NCBI GenBank assembly: GCA_963576565.1
Contig: OY755047.1
Span: 23,691,171 to 23,755,170, forward strand
DNA from: Aspidapion aeneum
Lineage: Eukaryota; Arthropoda; Insecta; Coleoptera; Brentidae
Length of the DNA stretch: 64,000 nucleotides
Direction: 5' to 3'
The notes under the pieces were generated by a model. The model saw only the letters and a list, made by a program, of their open reading frames with translations, was not told the DNA's origin and did no database searches. How positions within the stretch are numbered: the first letter of the stretch is position 1; each line of letters begins with the position of its first letter. Positions 33,870-44,054 of this stretch are shown piece by piece. The position numbers and the translations under genes are program-made.

Positions 33870-34180
33870 TAACACCACAGAACCTACAGCCTGGTGTGTT
33901 ACTTACTCCCAGTCTGTTCCTATGTTTGTTGAGTCGGTATTGGCCTGTGTATAGCCCTGTAATTATTTTTAGGCTACTCCTGTTTAATTCCAGGAGTTGA
34001 TTTGTTCTGTGTTTATCTAGCTTGTTTAGAAAGGCTTTAGAGTGTTGTTGTCCAGGAGTTGCCTACCAGTTTTGAGTCCCCTTTTTAACAACCCACTGTG
34101 GCCTTAGGTAAGCCGAACTAAGGCTCGGGTTTAACCACCGCGCATTCTGCTCCCTTCCTGGCTAGTGCGTCTGCTCGAAG
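33870..34180 (-). pseudogene. I-group LINE fragment: RNase H end and zinc knuckle region
   Basis: The minus strand reads ADALARKGAECAVVKPEP, the end of a LINE RNase H domain. After stops and shifts come SLKIITGLYTGQYRLNKHRN and PGCRFCGV, the start of the CCHC-like C-terminal region. It is badly broken and lacks the RT. It resembles, but is not identical to, the element at 44055-45098. Confidence 0.6.
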
Positions 34181-34439
34181 ACAATGGATATGTTAAAACA
34201 ATATTTTTCCTAACCTATATAGAAAATTATGAATAATGAATTATCTAGAGGAAAAAAACCTGTATGCAATGAATTCGTTCTATAGGAAGAAACCGAAAGG
34301 AAATGGACATGGCTTAGCCCTCGAAGCTGAGCCCTAATGGAATAACAAAAAACGAAATTGATTACATGCTGATAATCTGTATTTAAAGCAATTTCAAAAT
34401 GAAAATAAAATTAATAAACAACTTGACATGAATAAACTT

Positions 34440-35330
34440 ACACAAAATAAAGCTATATATTCAAAGAAATGCTAAACGAACAGCTAACCCAAAACTTAAG
34501 ATGCGAAAATGGAAAGTTAGATAAAAAAATAAATGATGAGAGTTATGACCAAAATAGGAAGAGATGTCGCAGAAAAAGGTAAAATGAGAGAAAATTGTAT
34601 ATCAGAAGAAAGAAAGAAACTGAAGGAAAAAAGGCGGAACCTGGAGAAAGATGGGAAAAGAACATCCATGGAATATACAGAATTAAATAAAACCATAAGG
34701 AAAATGATACAAGAAAATAAAAGTAAGAAGAAAAAAATAAAAGTTGAGAGAGTAATTGAAAATAACAGAAAAAAGGTAGATATGAAAAAGATATTATAAA
34801 TATCACACAGCTATGATATACATAATTATACCAAACAAAAACGAAACCTTTGCGAGAAACCATAAAGAAACTCCAAACAAAAACAAAGAAAATAAACTCA
34901 GAAATACAACCTAAAATAAACAAAGCGGAAATAGAGAGGGCATTAAAAAAACTGAAAAATATCAAACCACCTAGAAAATACAGAGTATCGGCAGAAATGC
35001 TAAAATACGGTGGTAAAGCTTTAGTCAATAATAATAAAATACTACAAGAAAAAATAATCCCATAGACTTTGAAAATGCATTTGATCGCATAGAGCACTCG
35101 GCAGTAAAATCATATTTAATATAATAGATCACAGATGCACAGACTTAATAGCCAATATATAAGCCAAAGCAACAACATCAATCAAAATCTACGAAGGAAC
35201 CAATCCAATCCGCATAAGAAGAGGTGTCAGAGGGTGACACAATATCCCCTAAACTATTTAACCAGGCCCTAGATGTTTTTAAAAACTATTCGGAAGAAAT
35301 AGGCATCAAAGTACGCCGACAATAATTGAA
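34440..35330 (+). pseudogene. LINE (family B) relic
   Basis: A frame at 34533-34799 gives a very lysine/arginine-rich linker (KKLKEKRRNLEKDGKR). AEIERALKKLKNIK-like text follows in another frame, then IDFENAFDRIEHSAV near 35060-35105 (the first RT catalytic block) and GDTISPKLFNQALDVF near 35230-35280. The order agrees with 7063-8766. The 184-codon hydrophobic frame on the minus strand is only the complement of this A-rich coding strand. Confidence 0.75.
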
Positions 35331-35334
35331 TACG

Positions 35335-35930
35335 ATTAAGATTGGCCTAGGCAGCATTCGGTAAATTAAGCAACATATAGGTGTCGTGTAGTAAAATAAC
35401 AAAAGAACAACAAAAGGAAACTCTGGATCTCTATACTTCTACACTTGAACAAACTAAGTGCATGCTGTTTGCATACTTAATGTTCTTCACTAATTTTCGA
35501 ACTTTCTCAATTCGTTTTCAAATAACGAAAGGAAAGTAAACTCACAGATTCGGTATAGAAAGTTGAAGTGTGAAACCAAATGGAAACATTGGCCTAAATG
35601 CTTCTAAATGCTAATGCGTATAAAACGGGGGTTTGTTAGAGAATTTTAAATGGAAAAACACATTTATCAAAAAAATACACTTGAGACAGACAATCAGTGG
35701 CTTCGACTTTGGAAAAAATTTATATTTTACATATTCTACTTTATACAGGGTGTCCCCACTTGCAAGCCCCGATTTTTAAAATAATGATTAATGCCATTGA
35801 CCGCGCCCAAGTGAGGTGCATTTTGCTGTAACATAAAATGCGTTATGAAATACCAAATTGCAAATAATGCAAGGACCTAAAACTATAAACAACAAGTGAA
35901 ATTAAAGAAAGAAAAATAAGAAAAAAGTTC
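35335..35930. other. No gene; ACAGGGTG-type MITE end
   Basis: ACAGGGTGTCCCCACTTGCA at 35745 looks like a MITE terminus facing right toward the tRNA-like sequence. No second end was found. The rest is anonymous. Confidence 0.4.
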
Positions 35931-35932
35931 CT

Positions 35933-36003
35933 GCTTCGGCCGGGGATCGAACCTGGGTCTCTTGCTATCTAGGCAAACATTTTTACCACTGAACCACCGA
36001 AGC
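35933..36003 (-). tRNA. tRNA-Gly-derived sequence (pseudo-tRNA or SINE head)
   Basis: The 71-base cloverleaf has acceptor GCTTCGG/CCGAAGC with seven pairs. The A box TGGTTCAGTGG and B box GGTTCGATCCC both match the Pol III consensus. The anticodon stem TTTGC/GCAAG encloses loop CTAGATA (anticodon position AGA). The body is closest to insect tRNA-Gly (GGTGGTTCAGTGG), but the anticodon is not a Gly one, AGA would be Ser without the long variable arm, position 37 is T and the D stem is weak. It is therefore more likely a retroposed or SINE-type sequence than a working tRNA. Confidence 0.6.
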
Positions 36004-36610
36004 CACACATAATTTTTTTCGGAAAACCTCCATTTATGCAGGCTGCGGTGTCTCAATACAAGAACAAGAAACTCTCAGGGTATTAACTCGACCAAGTCAT
36101 CCAACTATTAAACGTGTCAATTAAAAATGAACCAAATTTAAAAAAATTAAAAAAAGTATAAAAAATATTTATTTTCAATACAATTTATATAAAGTTATTA
36201 AATTTTATTAATATAGTGTTAGTTTATACCTATTTATTTATTTGTTTTATAAATTTGAATTTTAAGTAAAGTTTTAAGTTAATTTAAGAAAAACTTGTAG
36301 CAAATATGCTAAATAAAAGCTTAAAACAACTAATCTCTTTAATTCTTCTTTCCCATCGTCAAAGGTATAATAACTCAAATTAGACGTAAAGAATCAGCTT
36401 TCAGACGTTCATCTTTATTGGTTTTTATTTTATGCATTCCTTTTCTATTTATATATTATTATATGAAATTCGGTAGCCCTGTACAATGCAGTGGATCATA
36501 CTCCGACTCGATGCAGCAGCGAAGCAAGCCACTCACTGAAATCAAAAGCAGCGTCGAATACGCTGCCACTTTTCTCTTGGCTCCTTCGAATAGAGATAGA
36601 TTTTATCTGC
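36004..36610. other. No recognisable feature
   Basis: AT-rich. The frame at 36418-36669 runs into the foldback arm and is not a known protein. Confidence 0.35.
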
Positions 36611-36616
36611 AGCCTA

Positions 36617-37912
36617 TAGCCGTTTTCAAGCGAATAACTAGTAATTACCTCTGGTTATCCCTTGGTTGACATTTAAAATCAGCTGTTTAGGCTAGGGTGA
36701 CCATATGTGTTTAGCGCAAAAGGAGGACGTCAGAGACAAAAAAGCCGGATTTTCGAGAAAAAAGCCGGACCAAACCGGTCAGTTTGAAAAACCGTCCTAA
36801 AAAAGTTTGATTACCAAAACAAAGTATTTTGGGACCGAAAAACATGAATTTGCATAAAAACCATTGGGCGCAACTAGCCGAACGATTTGCAAAAAGAACG
36901 AAGCAAACAAAATAGGTTGGGGGGAGAAGGGCTAAGATGGCTCAACACATCTCACGATGAATAAAAAATTTCAAATCCAAATAGAATCAAAAATTTCAAA
37001 TCTAAATAAACAACTAGAAAATCAAAAAGAAATAAGTAAGTACCTTTAGGAAAAAAATTGCACCACACAAAAAGCTTTGTAGTCAAAAAATGGCGACACA
37101 TGTAAAAATTTTAAAAAGAATTATAAGCGCTCTTTGTATAGACAGTTTCTGCAAAATTAAAAACAAAAGTTTGCCGCAAGTAAAAATTTTGAAAAACATA
37201 AATTGCACCCCAGAAAAATATTTGTAAAAAATATCAACAGCCTAAGCCCCCCTAGTTTGCCACCCCTGGATGACCAAAAACAAAAGATCTTTGGTCGTCA
37301 AAAAGCCGGACGAAAAAAACACCCGGCCGGGCATTTTAATTTTGCCCAAAAAGCCGGACATGTCCGGCTTTATCCTGACGTATGGTCACCCTATTTAGGC
37401 CCTTAGCCTATTACCACAGAAACACCGCTTGAATAGCTTTTTTTATAACCGGTTATTGTTTGTTGTTGTTTTTTGCGTTATTTAAGAAGTTTACTTTAAT
37501 TTGGAAAAAAAAGCTTAAATATAATAAACATTGGTTAGAGGAGTACAATAATACTGTATTTCGTGTATCCAAGTCTACATTGATAAAGTTAGAGCCAAGG
37601 GTTGCTGAAACGGAAAAAATTTTGGCAAGACAATATAGAAGAGGCCATCTCTTTGTACAATTTTCCTTCACAATTGAGGCACACACGATAAATTCCACTC
37701 ATTGCAAAAATTCACAGAAATAGAAACAAAACAAATGATTGTGAGGTTAGAAAACCCAATAACCTTCCTCAAAAGTGTGGTAAATACCGGTAATAAACGA
37801 TGACGTACAAAGGGCTCATTCGTGACGTCACTCTTTAAGGAGTGGTATTTACCATGGCCGCTAAAACGCATTTGGTAAATACTAGTAATTACTAGTTATT
37901 CGCTTGAAAACG
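36617..37912. mobile_element. Foldback element interrupted by a MITE
   Basis: GCCGTTTTCAAGCGAATAAC at about 36620 is mirrored by GTTATTCGCTTGAAAACGGC at about 37910, followed by ACTAGTAATTAC on both sides. A smaller palindrome with GTGGTAAATACC and GGTATTTACC lies at 37780-37860. The MITE at 36693-37393 sits in its left part. Confidence 0.5.
36693..37393. mobile_element. MITE with TAGGGTGACCATA termini
   Basis: The termini are TAGGGTGACCATA and TATGGTCACCCTA, flanked by an exact TTTAGGC at 36686-36692 and 37394-37400. A 7-bp duplication is one short of the hAT norm, so the superfamily is not settled. The interior repeats AAAAAGCCGGA several times, oriented inward from both ends. It is 701 bp and non-coding. 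Confidence 0.75.
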
Positions 37913-38129
37913 GCATATATGAGTGACAGTGGGCCAATGGTGGGCATTTTAGCGTTGTTTTGTTTTTTTTTTGGCACAGGCCATCAGCTAGTCGTATTAC
38001 TCGCATTGTTTTTGGGTGTGGAGCATGGATGTTTTAATTTACGCCCGTTACAATATATTTTAATTATTTCATATTTTTTAAATAAATTTTGAGTCATTTT
38101 ATGGTAAAATTCGGGTGGGCATTGGTAAG

Positions 38130-38760
38130 TTTCTTTTAAAAAAATATAGAATAAAAACCCCAAACATAGTAGTAGTATGTTTTTTAATGCTTTGTGCAAT
38201 TTTGCATTGTCTTGGTGGAGAATGATTCGTCGTTCGAGGTTCGTTTTTCGAAGCTCGGCGATGACCTTCGGCAAATAAGTGGTGATGTACCAATAGGCCG
38301 TAACAGTCCTTTGATCTTCTAGTCTAGAGGAATTGTTGCTATATGACTTTTTGAGACAAATCTCTAGACGATCTTTTTGGATACACTTCAAGAGCGGATG
38401 ACTTTTGTGCAAACCACAAACGGTAAGTAACCACTGACAAAGCTGTACAGGTTTTTCGAGATTTCTGTCTCAAAGCGGTCCAGAGTTTTCTGAGATCAAT
38501 TGAACCTAGCTTCTTTCTGTTCTTCGGTTAACAGATGCGGTATCCAGCGGAAAACTAATTTTCTTACCCCTAATTCTTTAAACAAAATCGATCTTCCGTG
38601 ATGAGCATGCGAACAGCATCAATGTTTTCCTTGGTGACAGCTCTTTTTGGTGCACCTAGCTTTGGATTGCAGCCAATGGTTATCCGTACACGCTTGAGTT
38701 CTCCATACCAACGAGAAACTGTCGACTAATGTGGTGCTTCATTACAGAAAACAGAAATCA
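38130..38760 (-). pseudogene. mariner transposase relic
   Basis: On the minus strand the order is a helix-turn-helix remnant (TVSRWYGELKR, near 38715-38690), VTKENIDAVRMLITEDRF, then after several breaks TVTAYWYITTYLP and IILHQDNAK (near 38230-38205), the second catalytic Asp of the DD34D triad. Downstream text is not recognisable and the third Asp is lost. The copy at 62724-63330 is a different mariner. Confidence 0.7.
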
Positions 38761-38878
38761 ACTGATTTGTTAACTTAAAAAATTCACTGTAGCTATAAAA
38801 CTAGATTATACCAATCAGCCACCTTATAGTAATTTCAGGCAAAATTCCCTGAAAAACACAGCGGGATTTGTTTCAGGT

Positions 38879-39050
38879 CAGTGGCGTATATAAGGGGGGG
38901 CCTGGGGGCCGGTCCCCTCCCAAAGCTAAGGTTTTTTTTGGATATTTTCCACATATTTCATGAATACAAACATAAAATACGGACTCATGGGGTCTCGGGC
39001 CCCCCCGAAAATGTCCCCCCCCCCGAAACATTTTTTTATATACGCCACTG
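38879..39050. mobile_element. hAT-like MITE with 8-bp target duplication
   Basis: The termini are CAGTGGCGTATATAA and TTATATACGCCACTG. An exact TTTCAGGT flanks both sides (38871-38878, 39051-39058). The interior has G runs near the left end and C runs near the right (GGGGGGGCC, CCCCCCCC). Solo ends of the same type are at 14672-14699 and possibly 3205. Confidence 0.85.
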
Positions 39051-39251
39051 TTTCAGGTGATACCATAGCGGTAGCTCCATATGGCCAAAGTTTGAAAATT
39101 AATTTTGTGCAAACCATACATTTTACGTTACAAACGAATGCATTGGTACCAAATACGTTATAGCATACATACATGTTCAAAGAATCGAAAAGTGAAGCGC
39201 TCATAGGTGGCTTTGGAAACAATGGCAAATTTAAATTCGCGGATGCGAAAT

Positions 39252-39862
39252 TTCAAGTGCGCATGCGTGTGTTTTGTCATGTAGACACACAGCTGCTATG
39301 TGGTGGAGGCCATCTTGACATTTTACGGTGTTTTATGTTATGTTATGTAAAATTAATTAAGTTATGTCGTGTAAAATTATTTCTTTTTCTGTGAAAAATG
39401 GGAAATAATGCATGTAAAACATGTGCGGTTTGTGGCAAAATGTCCGGAAGAAGTAAGGGAGTGCCATTCCATAGGTAACAACGTGTATTTTTCTTTATAA
39501 TTTGTTAATAAAGTCAGGAGTGGTTTATAAATGCCATTAAACACTCTTCATGGTGTCCAGAATAAATCTGCACAATTAGTTTTAGGAAAACTACGATTTC
39601 AATCCACAATTTGGTTAATTTTCACCCAATCAACTAGTTTTTAGAAAAAAATTATAGACATAACCCTAAACATTTGACAATTGTCAAATAATGTAGTGAC
39701 GTAACGGAGTATGTTCCATAACCACCAAAACTGACGCATGCGCAGTAACCGAAATCCTGTCTATCCGAAAAAGGAACATTAGGAATTAAATAGGGGTCCT
39801 GGCTTCAAGCATCGCGTATGAGAATGCATGTGTATGCCCCATATTTATGCTCTACGTAGTAG
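39252..39862 (+). mobile_element. THAP-transposon 5' region, copy 2
   Basis: About 600 bases match copy 1 at 30095-30660. The leader contains ACACACAGCTGCTATGTGG. The readable first exon (39398-39474) is followed by an intron-like segment with CATTAAACACTCTTCAT and ACGCATGCGCAGTAACC. GCGCATGCGT near the left edge is mirrored by ACGCATGCGC near 39735. The transposase body is absent, so each copy is a 5' fragment or a non-autonomous derivative. Confidence 0.55.
39398..39474 (+). CDS. First exon of a THAP zinc-finger protein (relic)
   Basis: ATG at 39398 opens 25 codons to a GTAACA donor at 39475, leaving two bases of the next codon. The peptide includes TCAVCGKMSG and then GVPFH, which fits the start of a THAP domain (C-x2-C ... 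HRFP-like). THAP domains bind DNA in P-element transposases and in host genes derived from them. The ATG follows GTGAAAA and is preserved in both copies, but only this copy is open. I found no second exon carrying the rest of the C2CH finger, so the product would be incomplete. Confidence 0.5.
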
Positions 39863-40375
39863 TTTACGTAATGTCTTGCTTAAGGACTTTTAAAAACTAA
39901 ATGCGCATTTAGTTATATGCATAGCCTTGAAATTTTTATCAACAGCTCAGCTATTTAAATCAAGATGGAAAAACAATGTTTGTCGAAAGAGCCGCTTTGC
40001 TCTAAAAGCTTTAATCGGTCCAAAGCTGTTTTCAAATAGAGCACACAAGCGAGTTTGAGTAAGATTGATTGGGTTTTGCAACGATTTCTAAATAAATACG
40101 GTGTTTGATGTTTTAATCCCTATTTTTGTGGCATACTGTTAGCAATACCAACCAGGTATAGAAGAATCACTATTACTATACTATACAAGACATTGTCAAA
40201 AACGTCGTTCATCAAAACAAGACATGAGCATAATCATCCGCGGTCCTTAAAGATCATGGAAGATTCTTTTGGACGATACAAATACACACGTAGGAAGTAG
40301 GCAGAGTTCTGAAGTATGGAAATTTATTTCCACGGAAAAAAAATCCAACAAAAGAAAAAGTAAACATTCAGATCA
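39863..40375. other. No recognisable feature
   Basis: Anonymous sequence before the LINE fragment. Confidence 0.35.
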
Positions 40376-40379
40376 TCAA

Positions 40380-41395
40380 ACCAGAACAATGAACAGGACA
40401 CTTTAAGGGACTGCTGAAGGAAACGAGACCCGAATATCTGTCAGTCTCTCCGAGAAGAGACATAGAAGTACATGGTACATGAAAAAATAAATGATAAAGA
40501 ATAGTATTAAAAAGCGTAAATTCGAAAAAGCTAGCAGACTCGGGGAAATATACGCTGAAATGCTTAAATATAGATAAGAGAAACTACTACTAGTAAATCT
40601 CATATATATTATCAATCCAGTACCTAATGATTGGAAAATAGCATTCATATAGCAACGATTACAGAAGAATTTCAGTAACGAGTACTCTAAGTAGATTGTA
40701 CGGTAGGAATCTTAGAGATCTAACAGAGAATGATTTTCATGAAGAGCAAAGTGGGTTACGTGCAGACAGATCTTGAAGTGATAATGTTTTTTATCTTAAA
40801 GAACTAATTGAGAAAAAGAGCGTCAGAAATATAAAGACTCATGTTACCTTTGTGGACCTACAAAAAGAATATGATAACGGTCCAGTAGAAAAATTAGGGA
40901 CAGTGTTAGAACAAACTAATATCAATCATACATACTTAAAAGTAATAAAAGAACTATACAAAGGGTCAAAATCTAAAATTGAAAATCGACTTTTAAAAGA
41001 ATTTCTAGTAACAGGGATGTTGTATCTTCCTAAAATATATATCGCATAAGAATGTAAACTTTAACATATATGAAACAATGATGAAAAGTTGTACAAAGTG
41101 ATCATAAAAGAAAGAATGGGAATCCAGAGAAGCATAACGAATGACATCACTAAAAAACAACTGATATGGTACGGCTCTGTACGACGGATGAACGATAAAA
41201 GATTACCAAAGCGGTCTTAGAATGGCAACCAATAGGGCGCAGAAAAGGAGGGCGTCCTAAACTGGAATAACAATAGTCAATCCAAAGATCAATGAGTCAA
41301 AAAAACCTGCCAGAAGTTGCTTGTCAGGATCGAAGGAGGTGGAGAATAGGCGTTGGACAACGTAGAAAAACGTTCTAAACCGACATAGTAGTACG
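40380..41395 (+). pseudogene. LINE (family A) relic
   Basis: ETRPEYLSVSPRRDIE (near 40420-40470), YRRISVTSTLSRLYG and ENDFHEEQSGLRADRS (near 40660-40780), then HVTFVDLQKEYDN (near 40840-40875) give the linker and first RT blocks. NINHTYLKVIKELYKGSK follows. The central RT with the catalytic YADD-type box is deleted after about 41050. The tail returns at 41110-41390 with QLIWYGSVRRMNDKR and GRRKGGRPK. So an internal deletion joined the front of the RT to the C-terminus. Confidence 0.75.
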
Positions 41396-42215
41396 ACTAT
41401 GCATGCCTTGTTTTGATAAATGACGTTTTTGATAATGTTCGTTTATTAATAATTCCATTTTTGAAATCGGACTGTTATACCATTTTCCTCTAAGATCTTG
41501 AAATATTTTTTTTTCCTGTATTACTACGAAAACGTGTCCGAGGACGTAATATTGAGCAAAATCCCATTTACACTCGATTACATTAAGTACTTAATCGAGA
41601 GCTGCTTTGTTGTCTTGATAAATTTACACTAACAAGTTTCTGTGTACAGATTGCGCCGGCTGTGGATGTTTGAAATTTAATTGAACATTAAGAAGGCGGT
41701 TGGGATTTGATTTCCCTACCACGCAGTTTAATAATAATTCGATCGAAATTTCACATTGGAAACAAAATTTCGAACTTTCATTTTCTTTATTTACTTAAAT
41801 AAAAAAAAATTGTGTGTGCTTAAGACCACAAGGCAGTGCAAGTGTAAACTTCAACAATTAATAATACTGGCTCATAACATATTATGCAAAGCGGACCGAA
41901 CCGAACTCTTCTGTGTACTGGCCTTCATCTGCATCATCATATCGCTCGCTGAATGTTTCTTACAGTTAGTCGACTCGAGCCGATTTCACACGAATGAGCG
42001 TTACATAGCCGAGCCTGACGGCTCAGTTGAATTCACTACCCACAAAAACTGCTGAGCGCGCCTAAAGAAGTTTACACTTCAATAGTATAAAATGTACTTA
42101 CTGTAATCATCTGAAACACACCATAAATCGTCCGAAACAACTAAAATTGATTTGCTTGAAACTCACAATAATTGAGTATAAAGACAATTTTGGACTTTCA
42201 TTTTCTTTATTTATT
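41396..42215. other. No confirmed gene; possible Penelope-related leader
   Basis: TTTCATTTTCTTTATTTA occurs at about 41775 and again at 42197, the second directly beyond the Penelope remnant, so this may be part of a second terminal repeat. The 99-codon plus frame at 41756-42055 has one hydrophobic segment but no family match. Confidence 0.35.
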
Positions 42216-42219
42216 TTAA

Positions 42220-43083
42220 ACACGACGTTTCGGTTAGTAAGTATCTGTAACCGTTTTTAAGTGTAAACTAAACAAGCCACTCTACAGGCTACTACTTATA
42301 CTACTTGGTATGCAGTCAGGTGTGACGCCCCCTTTTTTAATCCTAAGACACTTGTTTTCCTTAAGGAGTGGTTTCCATATGTTTTGTATGTCGTTGTTTG
42401 GTTGGCTGAAAACTTCTTTATTCTGCGTTATAAACGCAGCTTCAATAAACTTTTGTTTTCGCCAATGCGACTCCTTATGCAAAACTTTAACTTCTATCCA
42501 TTGAATCCTGTGATCATTTGACCATGCATGATCCGCTAAACCGGGTTTTTTAATATTCCTTATAATTTGAGGGATTTTCTCGTTTTCTTTTAGTCCTTAT
42601 CGTATTTCCCGATGAAAATACTATTTTTATATTATAGTGTTTAGTTATTAGTCTTATTTTTTCTGAAATACCTTAAACAAATGGAATGTTAATAACAATC
42701 AACGGTTTATTATTTTGAGAATTTGCTACATTTGGGTTGTTTGTAATTTTCGAGATCGTTGAATTTATTAGTTTCTCGGAATAACCATTCGGTTGCAAAT
42801 CCTTTTTAATGTTGCTAATTTCTTCGGTTAATTCTTGATTATTACGACAAATACTTACGGCTCTTAAATACAAACTTCTAATAACTCCTTGTTTGGTAGC
42901 AACACAATGATTAGAATTAAAATTTAGGTACTGTCCCGTGTGTGTAGGTTTCCTATAAACAGAGGTTTGAATGTTTCTGTCTACTCGTTTGACAAGAACA
43001 TTCAAAAAAGGTGAGGTCGAATCTTTTTCAATTTTCATTGTGCATTTGATTGTTGATCGAATACCGTTCAGATGGTGTAGCAA
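42220..43083 (-). pseudogene. Penelope-like element remnant: RT C-terminus and part of GIY-YIG
   Basis: The minus-strand frame from 43083 reads LLHHLNGIRSTIKCTMKIEK, PFLNVLVKR and SVYRKPTHTGQYLNFNS, the region after the RT palm in insect Penelope-like elements. Past a stop near 42676 comes GISEKIRLITKHYNI. Then ADHAWSNDHRIQWIEVKVL and HKESHWRKQKFIEAAFI (42540-42420) are the end of the GIY-YIG endonuclease. The GIY/YIG core itself and the RT catalytic Asp region are missing. At the 3' side GGTTACAGATACTTACTAAC and CGAAACGTCG (42243-42225) keep the stem II-plus-GAAAC look of Penelope hammerheads, but CTGANGA has decayed. Confidence 0.8.
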
Positions 43084-43089
43084 ATTCTG

Positions 43090-43470
43090 CAGTTTGTCAT
43101 CATTTGCCGATCACAAATCAGTTACCATCGAAGGAGGAAAGCGAACTTCAACACCGACACGGAGGAGCGTTTTGAAGAAATTAGACGACACGCTTGGAAA
43201 AATTATTTTATTTATTGAAATAAAGCCATCAGTAATAGTACCGGTCAGTATTGACAGTTTTACATTGAAATCTTCAAACTTGACATAACACAGTTGAAAT
43301 TAAGAATAAATAGTTTCTTTTCCTTTAATAAAGAAAGGACACACGAGTTATTGCAATAAGTCCCTAATATGTATATCGTACTTTAAACATTAAGCTTATT
43401 TTTCTAGACTTAAGCACCTTCAGTAAATACTGTTCTGAGAGTTTCCGCTGCAAATACCCTCCAACCCCGC
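43090..43470. other. No recognisable feature
   Basis: Some of 43090-43290 may be degraded upstream Penelope sequence. Nothing firm is seen. Confidence 0.3.
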
Positions 43471-44054
43471 CCCATCGTTTAGTCTTAACACAACAATAAA
43501 TTCTGCTAACCTTTAGGCGCCTTTTTGACGCAAATTTACGTACACAAAGCAGCTACATTTTATATACGCGCCTTTCCAACCAGAAATTACGTTCCGGTTT
43601 ACGAAAAAGGCCCTCTCACTAATTCAATGCGTCTACTCGGGAAGAGACAGGGAAAACCCGTTCATGGGGGTAATTTCGTGCGAATAATATTTCCCAATCT
43701 AATTTAAAGTGGTAAATGGACACAAAAATAAGGGCGGTTTTTGACAAAGGACAGTCGACTAACTTATTGTGTCCAGTAGGAGCGACTGTGGTAAACCCGA
43801 CCATGGGGTTTATTTCGTTTTTCTGATTTCTCCGTGACTACTTATACGTTTAAAGTGATTTATGGACACCAGTTTAAGGTCTATCTTCTTACTTATTGCT
43901 TCTACTAGGGGAGAGCGAGGAAATACCATTCATAGGGGTAATTTCGTTTGAGTGATATCTCTTCCTTCTTATTTTTTATCATCGTTTAGTCTTAAAACAA
44001 CAATAAATTCTGCTTACGTTTAGGCGCCTTTTCGACGCAAATTTACGTAGAAAG

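Noticed and set aside
34543..35097. 184-codon minus-strand frame, very hydrophobic, like a membrane protein
   Set aside because: It is the complement of the A-rich, lysine-rich coding strand of LINE family B. The real reading (linker and first RT block) is on the plus strand.
35933..36003. A functional tRNA-Ser(AGA)
   Set aside because: No long variable arm, T at position 37, weak D stem, and the body is of tRNA-Gly type.
41756..42055. 99-codon plus-strand frame with a hydrophobic segment
   Set aside because: Not similar to any known family. It overlaps sequence repeated near the Penelope 3' end and is probably terminal-repeat DNA.
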